From assembly GCA_050256015.1 (NCBI GenBank), contig JBFWIL010000177.1, forward strand, positions 1 to 5,509: 5,509 bases of DNA. The letters run 5' to 3'. The notes beneath the pieces are model-generated. The model saw nothing but the letters and a program-made list of their open reading frames with translations, made no database searches and was not told the DNA's origin. Made by a program: the position numbers and the translations under genes. Positions 1 to 5,509 of the stretch are shown one piece after another (position 1 is the stretch's first letter; each line of letters begins with the position of its first letter). The stretch is from JBFWIL01 sp050256015 (GTDB lineage: Bacteria; Bacteroidota; Bacteroidia; Bacteroidales; Prolixibacteraceae).

Positions 1-166
1 GATGAGCCTGTCGCCGCTTTATTTCAATGACGAAAATCTGCCGGCCTTCCCCAGTCCTTTTCACAGTAACCTGACCATTGTAATCGGAACCATGACCATT
101 GCCCTGACAGGCTTTCTGCTGGCCAAACTGTTTTTCAAGAAAGAGAAAGAAGAGGCCAGGGAATAG
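1..166 (+). CDS. C-terminal end of an unidentified membrane-anchored protein (partial, 5' end outside window)
   Basis: An open frame enters from the left edge; the first complete codon is at position 2 and TAG is at 164-166. About 54 residues are visible. The ATG at position 2 is probably an internal Met, because no upstream sequence is available to judge it as a start. The visible part has a polar, proline-containing stretch (NLPAFPSPFHSN), then one hydrophobic segment of about 22 residues (LTIVIGTMTIALTGFLLAKL, then FF), then a short charged tail rich in Lys and Glu (KKEKEEARE). This is the pattern of a last transmembrane helix with a positively charged cytoplasmic end. I do not recognise the family and assign no function. 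It runs convergently with the SusC/SusD genes and shares the terminator hairpin at 193-238, so it is probably a separate transcription unit and not part of the uptake locus. The frame is well supported by composition and by the clean stop; the identity is unknown. Confidence 0.6.
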   Translation, partial: MSLSPLYFNDENLPAFPSPFHSNLTIVIGTMTIALTGFLLAKLFFKKEKEEARE

Positions 167-192
167 CCCATGCGAAAATAGCCCCGGGGTTG

Positions 193-238
193 ATTACTAA
201 AAAGGTGCCTAATATGTTGAGACACCCTTTTTAGTAAT
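193..238. terminator. Bidirectional intrinsic terminator between convergent genes
   Basis: ATTACTAAAAAGG at 193-205 is the exact reverse complement of CCTTTTTAGTAAT at 226-238, giving a 13-bp stem. A single-base bulge then allows two more pairs (TG at 206-207 with CA at 223-224), leaving a loop of about 15 nt. The stem carries an A run on one arm and a T run on the other, so on either strand the transcript has an A-rich 5' arm, a GG/CC core and a U-rich 3' arm. It lies 26 nt after the plus-strand stop and 16 nt before the minus-strand SusD stop, exactly between two converging genes. The GC core is short, so termination strength is uncertain. Confidence 0.75.
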
Positions 239-254
239 TTGGTTATATATACGG

Positions 255-1931
255 TTAATTGTAACCCTGGTTCTGGGTAAATTCATCCTTGTTGATCACC
301 GCATCAAGCTGTACCTGCGGGATGGGACGAACCGTATGGTAATCCTGGATGTTGTCTTTGGCATCGGGATTGTATGCCCGTACATATTCCACCAGTTTAC
401 CCGTACGCTTCAGGTCATACCAGCGAATCTGTTCACCGCACAGTTCCCTGGCACGTTCTTCCAGAATGAAATCAAGATCCATATCTCCCTCTGTAATCTC
501 CATTTCTTCTTCCATCCCCGGATAAGCACGCTGACGACGCAAGATGTTCATGTACCCGGTAGCCTCCGAAAGGTTTGTGTTCAGCTCGGCTTCAGCAATA
601 ATCAGGTACATTTCCGACAGGCGAATTACAAACACATCCCGGGAACTCCATGTCTGGTTAGCCGTAGCACGGGTCTCATCGAAAAATTTGTGCAGCTCAA
701 TAAACTGGGAGCGCAGCTTGGGTTTTCCGCTTGCTTCATACATCGTACTCCGGTCATAGATCTTGTAGCGCTGGGCGGCCCAGGCCTTCTGAGCAGACGT
801 GGCATCGTACTTCATAGCCCAGATTGCCGTATCTCCTTCGGCCATAAGCGGGAACACATCAATACCGCCTTCCTGCAATCCCGGAATATTAGAGATCCAC
901 AACGTCTTAAAACTTCCGTAGTAACGCTGGTCAACGGTTTCGTCAAAAAGGTTCAGCAGGTGAAGGGAGGGCATATAACGCTGCCAGGGACGGCCGTTAT
1001 TTACGTCACGGGTCATTCCGGCCTGTTTGTCGTATACCATCACATAAAACAGATGTTCCCGGGAACCGGCCGAAGTAGCGTCATAATCGCCGTTCAGCGT
1101 TTCGTCATTGGTGTAATTCACATAAAAGATCGCCTCGGAATTGGTACTTCCCTCACTGTTGGTCACATCCCAAAGAGCAGCATAATCATCAAAAAAAGCA
1201 TAGCTGTTAGTAGCAATAACCTGCTTGGCCAGGGAGGCGGCTTCTGCATAAAGCGCAGCATCACCGGTCTGACTGGCACGGGTCAGGCAGGCTCTGGCTT
1301 TGAAGGCCATGGCGGCATCCTGGGTAATCCGGCCGTCGGCGGATTTACCTGGAGCCAGCTTGGAAATGGCCAGATCCAGATCACTAAAAATCACCTCATA
1401 AAAACTGGCCACGGAAGAACGCTGGGCTGTGGTAACCACACCAACCGTAGGTTCCGTATTCAGGATAACATCTCCCCAGGTTTCCACGATAAGCCAAAGA
1501 TACAGGGCTCTCAAAAAATGAACCTCACCCTGATACCGGGTGTTTACCGCATCAGAAAGCAACTCGCTGGGCAACAAACTAATGGCCGTATTACACACGT
1601 TCAGCGATTTGTAAAGATCCTCCCAGGCATCGCGGATATTGGTTTGTCCGCCGTTCAGGTCGACCGTATAATCGGAGATCTGGTTGGCCTTGTTATCTCC
1701 GCCCCGCAGGAAGAGATCGGTGCCAACCACACACATGGCTATCGGATGTTCCCGTCCGTACCACAAACGCAGTCCGGAATAGCAGGAATTGACCACACTG
1801 TTCATCCCTAGTTCAGTATTGTAAAACTGATCCGCCGTAAGGCCGCTTTGGTTATTCTCTTCCAGAAATTTCTCACAGGAAGAAAATCCGAAGCCCAAAA
1901 CCATAACTAGCAATAATATTTTCGTCTTCAT
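255..1931 (-). CDS. SusD/RagB-family outer-membrane nutrient-binding lipoprotein
   Basis: A surface lipoprotein that caps the SusC transporter encoded just upstream and binds the incoming ligand (a glycan or other oligomer). I chose the start at 1931 (558 aa), which gives a compact lipoprotein signal, MKTKILLLVMVLGFGFSSC, with the lipidated Cys at residue 19. An in-frame ATG at 1958, 5 nt after the SusC stop, would add nine charged residues and cannot be excluded. Glu follows the Cys and further acidic residues come soon after (CEKFLEE), in line with a Bacteroidota surface-export signal. Family marks in order: an N-terminal helical TPR-like region, including EVHFLRALYLWLIVETWGD (about 136-154) and an Ala-rich helix near 205-220; the C-terminal SusD domain with RLSEMYLIIAEAEL (about 437-450) and ILEERARELCGEQIRWYDLK (about 489-508); then RPIPQ and the terminal TQNQGYN, a typical SusD ending. 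Length is normal for the family. The gap to SusC is 32 nt with no terminator, so the two are co-transcribed. The ligand is not readable from the sequence. Confidence 0.96.
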   Translation of the reverse strand: MKTKILLLVMVLGFGFSSCEKFLEENNQSGLTADQFYNTELGMNSVVNSCYSGLRLWYGREHPIAMCVVGTDLFLRGGDNKANQISDYTVDLNGGQTNIRDAWEDLYKSLNVCNTAISLLPSELLSDAVNTRYQGEVHFLRALYLWLIVETWGDVILNTEPTVGVVTTAQRSSVASFYEVIFSDLDLAISKLAPGKSADGRITQDAAMAFKARACLTRASQTGDAALYAEAASLAKQVIATNSYAFFDDYAALWDVTNSEGSTNSEAIFYVNYTNDETLNGDYDATSAGSREHLFYVMVYDKQAGMTRDVNNGRPWQRYMPSLHLLNLFDETVDQRYYGSFKTLWISNIPGLQEGGIDVFPLMAEGDTAIWAMKYDATSAQKAWAAQRYKIYDRSTMYEASGKPKLRSQFIELHKFFDETRATANQTWSSRDVFVIRLSEMYLIIAEAELNTNLSEATGYMNILRRQRAYPGMEEEMEITEGDMDLDFILEERARELCGEQIRWYDLKRTGKLVEYVRAYNPDAKDNIQDYHTVRPIPQVQLDAVINKDEFTQNQGYN

Positions 1932-1963
1932 AAGCCTAATTTTTCTTGATTTTTCCATTTGGT

Positions 1964-4900
1964 TTACAGATCCACATTAATCCCGAAAATCAGCTGTTTG
2001 GTAAGCGGAAAGCTAAGATCGCCGCCACGTTCCGGGTCGTAATCATCGATGGAACTGAAGGTAAAATAATTCTGCAGAGTGCAGTAAATCCGGGCATTAT
2101 TCAGGGCAAGCCGGCTGGCAAGCGACTTGGGCAGTGAATAACCCAGGGTAATGTCGCGGATCTTGACAAAGGATCCTTTGACATGTTCAAGAGTCGACTG
2201 AAACAGGTAGTTGTTTTCGGAGTAAGCACTGTTCGGACGCGGGAAGGCATTGGTCGGATTCTCCGGAGTCCAGTAATCTACGTTTGCACCGTTAACCAGG
2301 GCACTGGGACGATAGAAGCCGTAATATTCATAATCAATGTACTGTCCGATACGGCCAAATACAAATACCGTCAGGTCGAAGTTCTTGTATTCAAGGTAGT
2401 TGTTAATACCGAAAGAGAATTTGGGAACCTGGGAGAAGGTGGTCCGGTCGTCGGCACCAAACTTTTCGTTACCGCTGATATCGGCCACACGGATTTCGCC
2501 GGGCTTAAATCCTCCGAAGGCAGTGGCTTCGGCTTCTTCGCCAAGTTGCCATATGCCAATCTTTTTATAGTCGTACACCACCTGGGTGGGTTTACCCACA
2601 AACCAGCTGTTGGCTTCATCGCTGGTTACCCCGCTGCTCAGGGCAACAATTTCTTCCTTGTTCTTGAACCAGGTCCAGTCGGTTGTCCAACGGAAATCGG
2701 GGCGGTCAACATTAACCGTGGAAATCAGCAGTTCAACCCCCTTGTTTTCCACTTCACCCACATTTTGCATGATGGAAGAATAGCCGGTGGAAGTCGGAAG
2801 TACGGTAGGAAGCAGCAGATCGGTGGTGTTCGATTTATACACATCGATGTTTCCGGAAATCCGGTGGTTAAACAACCCGAAGTCAAGACCGATGTTCCAG
2901 GTAGCCGTGGTTTCCCAGGTCAGATCCGGATTGGAAATATCGCTCGGCCAGTATCCGTAGGCGCCTGATGAGCCAAAGGCATATACCGATTTGGTCAGTC
3001 CGCCCAGAGTGGAATACGGGTCAATGGCGCTGTTACCGGCTTCACCCCAGCTCAGACGCAATTTCAGGTTATCCACATTACCGGCATTGAAAAAGCTTTC
3101 TTCGGACAAACGCCATGCACCGGAAACGGAAGGGAAATAGCCCCATTTATTGCCTTTGGCAAGCACGGAAGAACCGTCAGCACGCAAAGATGCCTGAAAC
3201 AAATAGCGGTTATCAAACTTGTAATTTACACGACCGAAGAAAGAAGCCAACTGGTATTCTTCCAGAGAGCTGGTAATTTCCTTGGCCAGCGTGTTTGAAC
3301 CGATATCGTGATAGGAAGTCGTGCCGGAAGCCTGGTTTTTACCACTGGAGGTATATTCTTCAAGCCGGTCCTGTATCGTACTGGTTCCGATCAGAAAGTT
3401 GAAATCATGCCGTCCGAACGTTTCCATGTAGCTCAGTGTATTTTCCCAGGTATAGCTGAAATGTACGTTGTTTTCAACCCCGGAAGTAGATTCACGACCC
3501 ACGTTGGCAATGGTATTGTAATCTTTAAAATACCCGCGACGGTAATTCTGGTTGTCCAGACCAATGGTAGATTTGAAGACCAGGTTGTTCAGGATATTGG
3601 CCTGCAGGTAGGCTGAAGCAAACAACCGTTTGTCCAGTAAATTGTTTCTGAAAACACCTGGCACTTCGTCGGCCAGCGGATTAAACTGGGCACTGTATCC
3701 CGGAGCCGGGTACAGGTTCAGCGTACCGTCATCGTTAAAAGCTTTGGCGATGGGCAGAATCTTCTGGGCCATATTCAGCGGGTTGTCGCGCTTATCCTGG
3801 TTTTTGTTGGTAAAGATGGCGTTCAGTCCGAAACTAAACATATCCGAGATCTGGTGGTCAAAAGAGGTACGCACATTCACACGACTGTAACGATCGTTTT
3901 TCAGCAGCCCCTTGTCGTTCTGATAACCGACCGACACCGAATAACTGGTTTTTTCGGCTCCTCCGGTCATGCTGATTTCGTAGTTCTGGGTCAGTCCCTT
4001 ATGAAAAATATAATCCTGCCAGTTTTCGAACTGCTTGTTCTGGATATATTGATACTCATCTACCTGGAAAATATCCTCATCATTCCGGTATTCATCGTTG
4101 TTGGTTGTCCGGTAAGCTTCCCTTTTCACCTGATAGTACTGTTCACCGTTCATCACATTGGGATACTGGCTCTTATCGTTGGTCGACACATACGCATTAA
4201 CGGAAATATTCGTCTTGGACATTTTTTTTCCCTTCAGGGTGGAGATCAGGATTACACCGTTAGCCCCCCGGGTTCCGTAAATGGCCGTTGAAGAAACGTC
4301 TTTCAGCACTTCCACAGAGGCAATATCACTCGGATTGATGTCAAGGGTCGATCCGTAAGCGATTCCGTCGACAAGGATCAGCGGTTTGTTGTCTGCTGCC
4401 AGCGATCGGTTCCCACGCATCAGAATCGACACATCCGATCCAGGCTGTCCGCTGCTCTGGGTAATATCCAGTCCGGATACCTTTCCCTGCAGGGTCTTCA
4501 GTGCGTTGGTCGATGCAATGGCCGTGAGATCCTGTGTCTTAACGGAAGCCACAGCCCCGGTCAGATCGCTACGACGCATGGTACCGTAACCAATAGCCAC
4601 CACTTCTTCAATACCAATGGTTTCTTCCGCCAGACTCACATTGACCAGCAAACGGCTCTGTACCGGAATTTCCTGGGTTTGCATCCCCACAAAAGAAAAA
4701 ACAAGAATTCCGTCTGCCGGGACATCTGTCAGCACATAATTTCCGTCCGCTCCGGTAATGGTACCTTGTGTGGTTTCCTTCAAAACGACGGTTACCCCGG
4801 GAAGCGAAACGCCCGAAGCATCGGTTACCGTTCCTCTTACCGTCAGCTGCTGGGGCTGGAACGTGCGGTAATCCCTGTCGGTTGACAGAATTACAATAGC

Positions 4901-5245
4901 CTTTCCTTTAATTGTATAGGTCAGGTCACGATCTGCCAGTACCTGCTCAAGGATCTCCGTGATCTCCTTATTCCTGAAGCTGCCTGAGATCTCCGCTCCC
5001 GAACTTATCAGCTCCTCCTGATAAATAAAGGAATAATCTGTTTGCTCCTCAAGTTGCTGGAGGACTTCCTTCAGTGAATTATGCTGAAACTGAAGGTTTA
5101 ACAGTGAAGAATGGCACTGCGACTCAGCTGCAAGGGATTGCAGCATAAATCCCAAAATAAAAACGAATTGTAGTTTCATGATTAGGAAAAATTTCCGTCG
5201 CAGGAAAGGCATACCCCCTCCATTGATCTGATTGTTTTTTTTCAT
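1964..5245 (-). CDS. SusC/RagA-family TonB-dependent outer-membrane transporter with N-terminal STN signalling domain
   Basis: A 1093-residue outer-membrane beta-barrel that imports ligand delivered by its SusD partner, driven by TonB-ExbBD. Order of parts: a basic leader and hydrophobic signal peptide (about 1-43, core LQFVFILGFMLQSLA); an STN domain (about 46-120, LKEVLQQLEEQTDYSFIYQE, then a second alpha/beta repeat ending KGKAIVIL); a carboxypeptidase-D-like Ig domain (about 134-206, VRGTVTDASGVSLPGVTVVL, GADGNY, FVGMQTQEI); the SusC signature EEVVAIGYGTMRRSDLTGAV (213-232), near where the Ton box is expected; the plug (about 225-337, LVDGIAYGSTLDINPSDIAS, VEVLKDVSSTAIYGTRGANG, VILIST); then the barrel, ending DPERGGDLSFPLTKQLIFGI and NVDL. 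Plain SusC proteins are near 1000 residues; the extra length is the STN domain, which in the FecA/FecR model contacts a FecR anti-sigma in the periplasm. A FecR-like C-terminus lies just upstream, in agreement. The start at 5245 fits family members with MKKN-type leaders; Met12 (5212) and Met23 (5179) are alternatives. The frame is intact. Confidence 0.97.
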   Translation of the reverse strand: MKKNNQINGGGMPFLRRKFFLIMKLQFVFILGFMLQSLAAESQCHSSLLNLQFQHNSLKEVLQQLEEQTDYSFIYQEELISSGAEISGSFRNKEITEILEQVLADRDLTYTIKGKAIVILSTDRDYRTFQPQQLTVRGTVTDASGVSLPGVTVVLKETTQGTITGADGNYVLTDVPADGILVFSFVGMQTQEIPVQSRLLVNVSLAEETIGIEEVVAIGYGTMRRSDLTGAVASVKTQDLTAIASTNALKTLQGKVSGLDITQSSGQPGSDVSILMRGNRSLAADNKPLILVDGIAYGSTLDINPSDIASVEVLKDVSSTAIYGTRGANGVILISTLKGKKMSKTNISVNAYVSTNDKSQYPNVMNGEQYYQVKREAYRTTNNDEYRNDEDIFQVDEYQYIQNKQFENWQDYIFHKGLTQNYEISMTGGAEKTSYSVSVGYQNDKGLLKNDRYSRVNVRTSFDHQISDMFSFGLNAIFTNKNQDKRDNPLNMAQKILPIAKAFNDDGTLNLYPAPGYSAQFNPLADEVPGVFRNNLLDKRLFASAYLQANILNNLVFKSTIGLDNQNYRRGYFKDYNTIANVGRESTSGVENNVHFSYTWENTLSYMETFGRHDFNFLIGTSTIQDRLEEYTSSGKNQASGTTSYHDIGSNTLAKEITSSLEEYQLASFFGRVNYKFDNRYLFQASLRADGSSVLAKGNKWGYFPSVSGAWRLSEESFFNAGNVDNLKLRLSWGEAGNSAIDPYSTLGGLTKSVYAFGSSGAYGYWPSDISNPDLTWETTATWNIGLDFGLFNHRISGNIDVYKSNTTDLLLPTVLPTSTGYSSIMQNVGEVENKGVELLISTVNVDRPDFRWTTDWTWFKNKEEIVALSSGVTSDEANSWFVGKPTQVVYDYKKIGIWQLGEEAEATAFGGFKPGEIRVADISGNEKFGADDRTTFSQVPKFSFGINNYLEYKNFDLTVFVFGRIGQYIDYEYYGFYRPSALVNGANVDYWTPENPTNAFPRPNSAYSENNYLFQSTLEHVKGSFVKIRDITLGYSLPKSLASRLALNNARIYCTLQNYFTFSSIDDYDPERGGDLSFPLTKQLIFGINVDL
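5213..5221 (-). promoter_or_regulatory. Shine-Dalgarno-like GGAGGGGGT inside the first codons of SusC
   Basis: Codons 9-11 of SusC (Gly-Gly-Gly) read GGAGGGGGT and sit directly before an in-frame ATG (Met12, 5210-5212). GGAGG ends 4 nt before that ATG, slightly closer than the usual spacing. By contrast, the annotated ATG at 5245 is preceded by AACAACCCAAAAGT, with no Shine-Dalgarno match. Starting at Met12 would still leave an intact signal peptide. Bacteroidota often start translation without a Shine-Dalgarno, so the upstream start remains favoured on family leader style. The G-run is also complementary to the leader hairpin at 5296-5324. Confidence 0.35.
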
Positions 5246-5246
5246 A
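5234..5246 (-). repeat. Direct repeat TATGAAAAAAAAC, copy at the SusC start codon
   Basis: On the minus strand this 13-mer contains the SusC start (ATG-AAA-AAA-AAC, Met-Lys-Lys-Asn). An identical 13-mer in the same orientation occurs at 5403-5415, 169 nt upstream. It contains an A8 run, so part of the match is low complexity. Confidence 0.5.
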
Positions 5247-5270
5247 CTTTTGGGTTGTTTTGTGATTAAT

Positions 5271-5282
5271 TCAGTTAATGAA
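5271..5282 (-). repeat. 12-bp direct repeat TTCATTAACTGA, SusC-proximal copy
   Basis: On the minus strand TTCATTAACTGA lies 25 nt upstream of the SusC ATG. A perfect copy in the same orientation lies at 5343-5354, exactly 72 bp away. This copy would be in the 5' untranslated leader if the candidate promoter at 5336-5364 is correct. Function is unknown; it could be an operator half or a relic of a small duplication. Confidence 0.55.
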
Positions 5283-5295
5283 CACAGACAAATTC

Positions 5296-5324
5296 AGGAG
5301 GGGAATGGTGGGCATTCCCCTTCT
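5296..5324 (-). promoter_or_regulatory. Hairpin in the SusC 5' leader
   Basis: GGGGAATG and CATTCCCC form a perfect 8-bp stem (5313-5320 with 5300-5307) around a 5-nt loop (CCCAC on the minus strand). On the minus strand one further A-U pair, one A-C mismatch and two more pairs extend it. On the plus strand the mismatch is a G-U pair, giving 12 continuous pairs followed by a T-rich tail. It sits about 50 nt upstream of the SusC ATG and, if the candidate promoter is right, near the very 5' end of the mRNA. It could stabilise the message, control translation, or terminate antisense transcription on the plus strand. The structure is directly visible; the role is inferred. Confidence 0.6.
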
Positions 5325-5335
5325 TTCGTCTTGTC

Positions 5336-5364
5336 TAACGACTCAGTTAATGAAATCTCGTTCC
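5336..5364 (-). promoter_or_regulatory. Candidate ECF-sigma promoter for susCD (GGAAC-N17-GTCGTTA)
   Basis: On the minus strand GGAAC at 5360-5364 matches the -35 core typical of ECF sigma factors. After exactly 17 nt comes GTCGTTA at 5336-5342, in the right place for a -10 element with the TC/CGT character often seen for this sigma class. Transcription would begin near 5328-5331, giving a leader of about 85 nt that starts just before the hairpin. I did not find a convincing Bacteroidota housekeeping promoter (TTTG, about 19 nt, TAnnTTTG) in this spacer; TGAATTTG near 5289-5296 resembles the -7 element but has no TTTG at the right distance. The call is supported by the FecR-like gene upstream and the STN domain in SusC. 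The exact motif used by the cognate sigma is not known to me. Confidence 0.4.
5343..5354 (-). repeat. 12-bp direct repeat TTCATTAACTGA, promoter-proximal copy
   Basis: A perfect second copy of the 12-mer at 5271-5282. It falls entirely within the 17-nt spacer of the candidate ECF promoter, which would suit a repressor or activator site. In addition TTAATGAAA at 5347-5355 (plus-strand reading) has an inverted partner TTTCATTAA at 5376-5384, so the core occurs three times in about 115 nt. Confidence 0.55.
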
Positions 5365-5402
5365 CTTTTTCTGATTTTCATTAAAGGAGTCTGTTACTAA
5401 GC

Positions 5403-5415
5403 GTTTTTTTTCATA
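5403..5415 (-). repeat. Direct repeat TATGAAAAAAAAC, copy just after the FecR-like gene
   Basis: Identical on the minus strand to the 13-mer spanning the SusC start at 5234-5246. Here its ATG (5412-5414) opens a five-codon frame, Met-Lys-Lys-Asn-Ala, ending in TAG, beginning 11 nt after the FecR-like stop. It may be a decoy or relic start, or chance similarity driven by the A8 run. Confidence 0.45.
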
Positions 5416-5425
5416 AGCAGTTTTC

Positions 5426-5509
5426 TTAATTTTTAAGTTTTATTTTGAATTTACGAAATCCTTCCCTGGTATAATAAATGGGCGTGGTCAGCTTCAGGGT
5501 ATTTAACAC
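5426..5509 (-). CDS. Probable C-terminal end of a FecR-like anti-sigma factor (partial, 5' end outside window)
   Basis: A minus-strand frame enters from the right edge and ends with TAA at 5426-5428. The visible 27 residues are VLNTLKLTTPIYYTREGFRK followed by FKIKLKN. The pattern (short helix, Leu-Thr-x-Pro, then two short strands ending in alternating basic and hydrophobic residues) resembles the end of the C-terminal domain of Bacteroidota FecR proteins (DUF4974-type, an STN-like fold). FecR is an inner-membrane protein: its cytoplasmic N-terminus holds an ECF sigma factor and its periplasmic C-terminal part receives the signal from the STN domain of the cognate transporter. Position fits well: directly upstream of an STN-bearing SusC on the same strand, 180 nt away. 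One other reverse frame stays open for 19 codons at the edge but gives a sequence without family character. Since only 27 residues are seen, the identification rests on pattern and context. Confidence 0.62.
   Translation of the reverse strand: MLNTLKLTTPIYYTREGFRKFKIKLKN

Noticed and set aside
336..1811. Open frame of 491 codons on the plus strand, antisense to SusD
   Set aside because: It is in exact codon register with SusD on the opposite strand (antisense codons are reverse complements of SusD codons). It stays open simply because SusD makes no use of TTA, CTA or TCA codons there. The predicted protein has no family character, while the SusD motifs are unmistakable.
2371..2619. 82-codon minus-strand frame inside SusC
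   Set aside because: It lies entirely inside the SusC barrel coding region in another frame. Its product is rich in Pro, Thr and Ser and has no recognisable motif.
2183..2968. Open frame of 261 codons on the plus strand, antisense to SusC
   Set aside because: Same cause: it is in exact antisense register with SusC codons. The plus-strand frames at 1946-2137, 3308-3616, 3854-4291 and 4679-4885 share that register and are also shadows.
5289..5296. TGAATTTG on the minus strand as a Bacteroidota -7 promoter element (TAnnTTTG)
   Set aside because: The second base is wrong and there is no TTTG about 19-20 nt upstream, where the GC-rich hairpin lies instead.
5343..5381. Minus-strand mini-frame of 12 codons (MKIRKRERDFIN) in the FecR-SusC spacer
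   Set aside because: There is no ribosome-binding signal, it lies upstream of the predicted transcription start, and its length is expected by chance. Its stop is simply the TGA of the 12-bp repeat.
5425..5437. Small palindrome CTTAATTTTTAAG at the FecR-like stop as a terminator
   Set aside because: Only five A/T-rich pairs around a 3-nt loop with no GC core. It is too weak to call a terminator, so read-through from the FecR-like gene into SusC cannot be excluded.
1..5509. CRISPR arrays, tRNA or rRNA genes, insertion sequences, integrase sites
   Set aside because: No regularly spaced repeats, cloverleaf-like segments, transposase frames or terminal inverted repeats were seen. The window is almost fully used by the two large genes.

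Overview
The window reads as chromosomal DNA of a Bacteroidota species (class Bacteroidia). It holds an adjacent SusC-like/SusD-like pair on the minus strand, a lipoprotein signal with an acidic residue straight after the cysteine, and little Shine-Dalgarno signal in front of the genes. No species can be named. Coding DNA is of moderate GC content with AT-rich spacers. The SusC N-terminal style (long leader, then an STN domain) is common in Bacteroidales, Marinilabiliales and Chitinophagales.

Layout from left to right: (1) positions 1-166, plus strand, the last 54 codons of an unidentified protein ending in one transmembrane helix; (2) a convergent spacer (167-254) holding a near-perfect hairpin that probably terminates transcription from both sides; (3) 255-1931, minus strand, a SusD/RagB-family surface lipoprotein; (4) 1964-5245, minus strand, a SusC/RagA-family TonB-dependent outer-membrane transporter with an added N-terminal STN signalling domain; (5) a 180-nt regulatory spacer (5246-5425) holding a candidate ECF-type promoter, a 5'UTR hairpin and two pairs of short direct repeats; (6) 5426-5509, minus strand, the probable last 27 codons of a FecR-like anti-sigma factor that continues beyond the right edge.

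The minus-strand genes fit the standard trans-envelope signalling layout (ECF sigma, then FecR anti-sigma, then STN-SusC, then SusD). SusD sits on the cell surface as the lid and binding lipoprotein of the SusC channel. Ligand import through SusC is sensed by its periplasmic STN domain, which contacts FecR, and FecR releases the sigma factor to activate the susCD promoter. The sigma gene itself would lie to the right of this window. No glycoside hydrolase, lyase, peptidase or sulfatase is visible, so the substrate cannot be read from this stretch.

I see no wholly new system. The parts most worth a second look are in the FecR-SusC spacer: a GGAAC-N17-GTCGTTA promoter-like element, and a C-rich hairpin arm in the leader that is also complementary to a G-rich stretch in the first codons of SusC.
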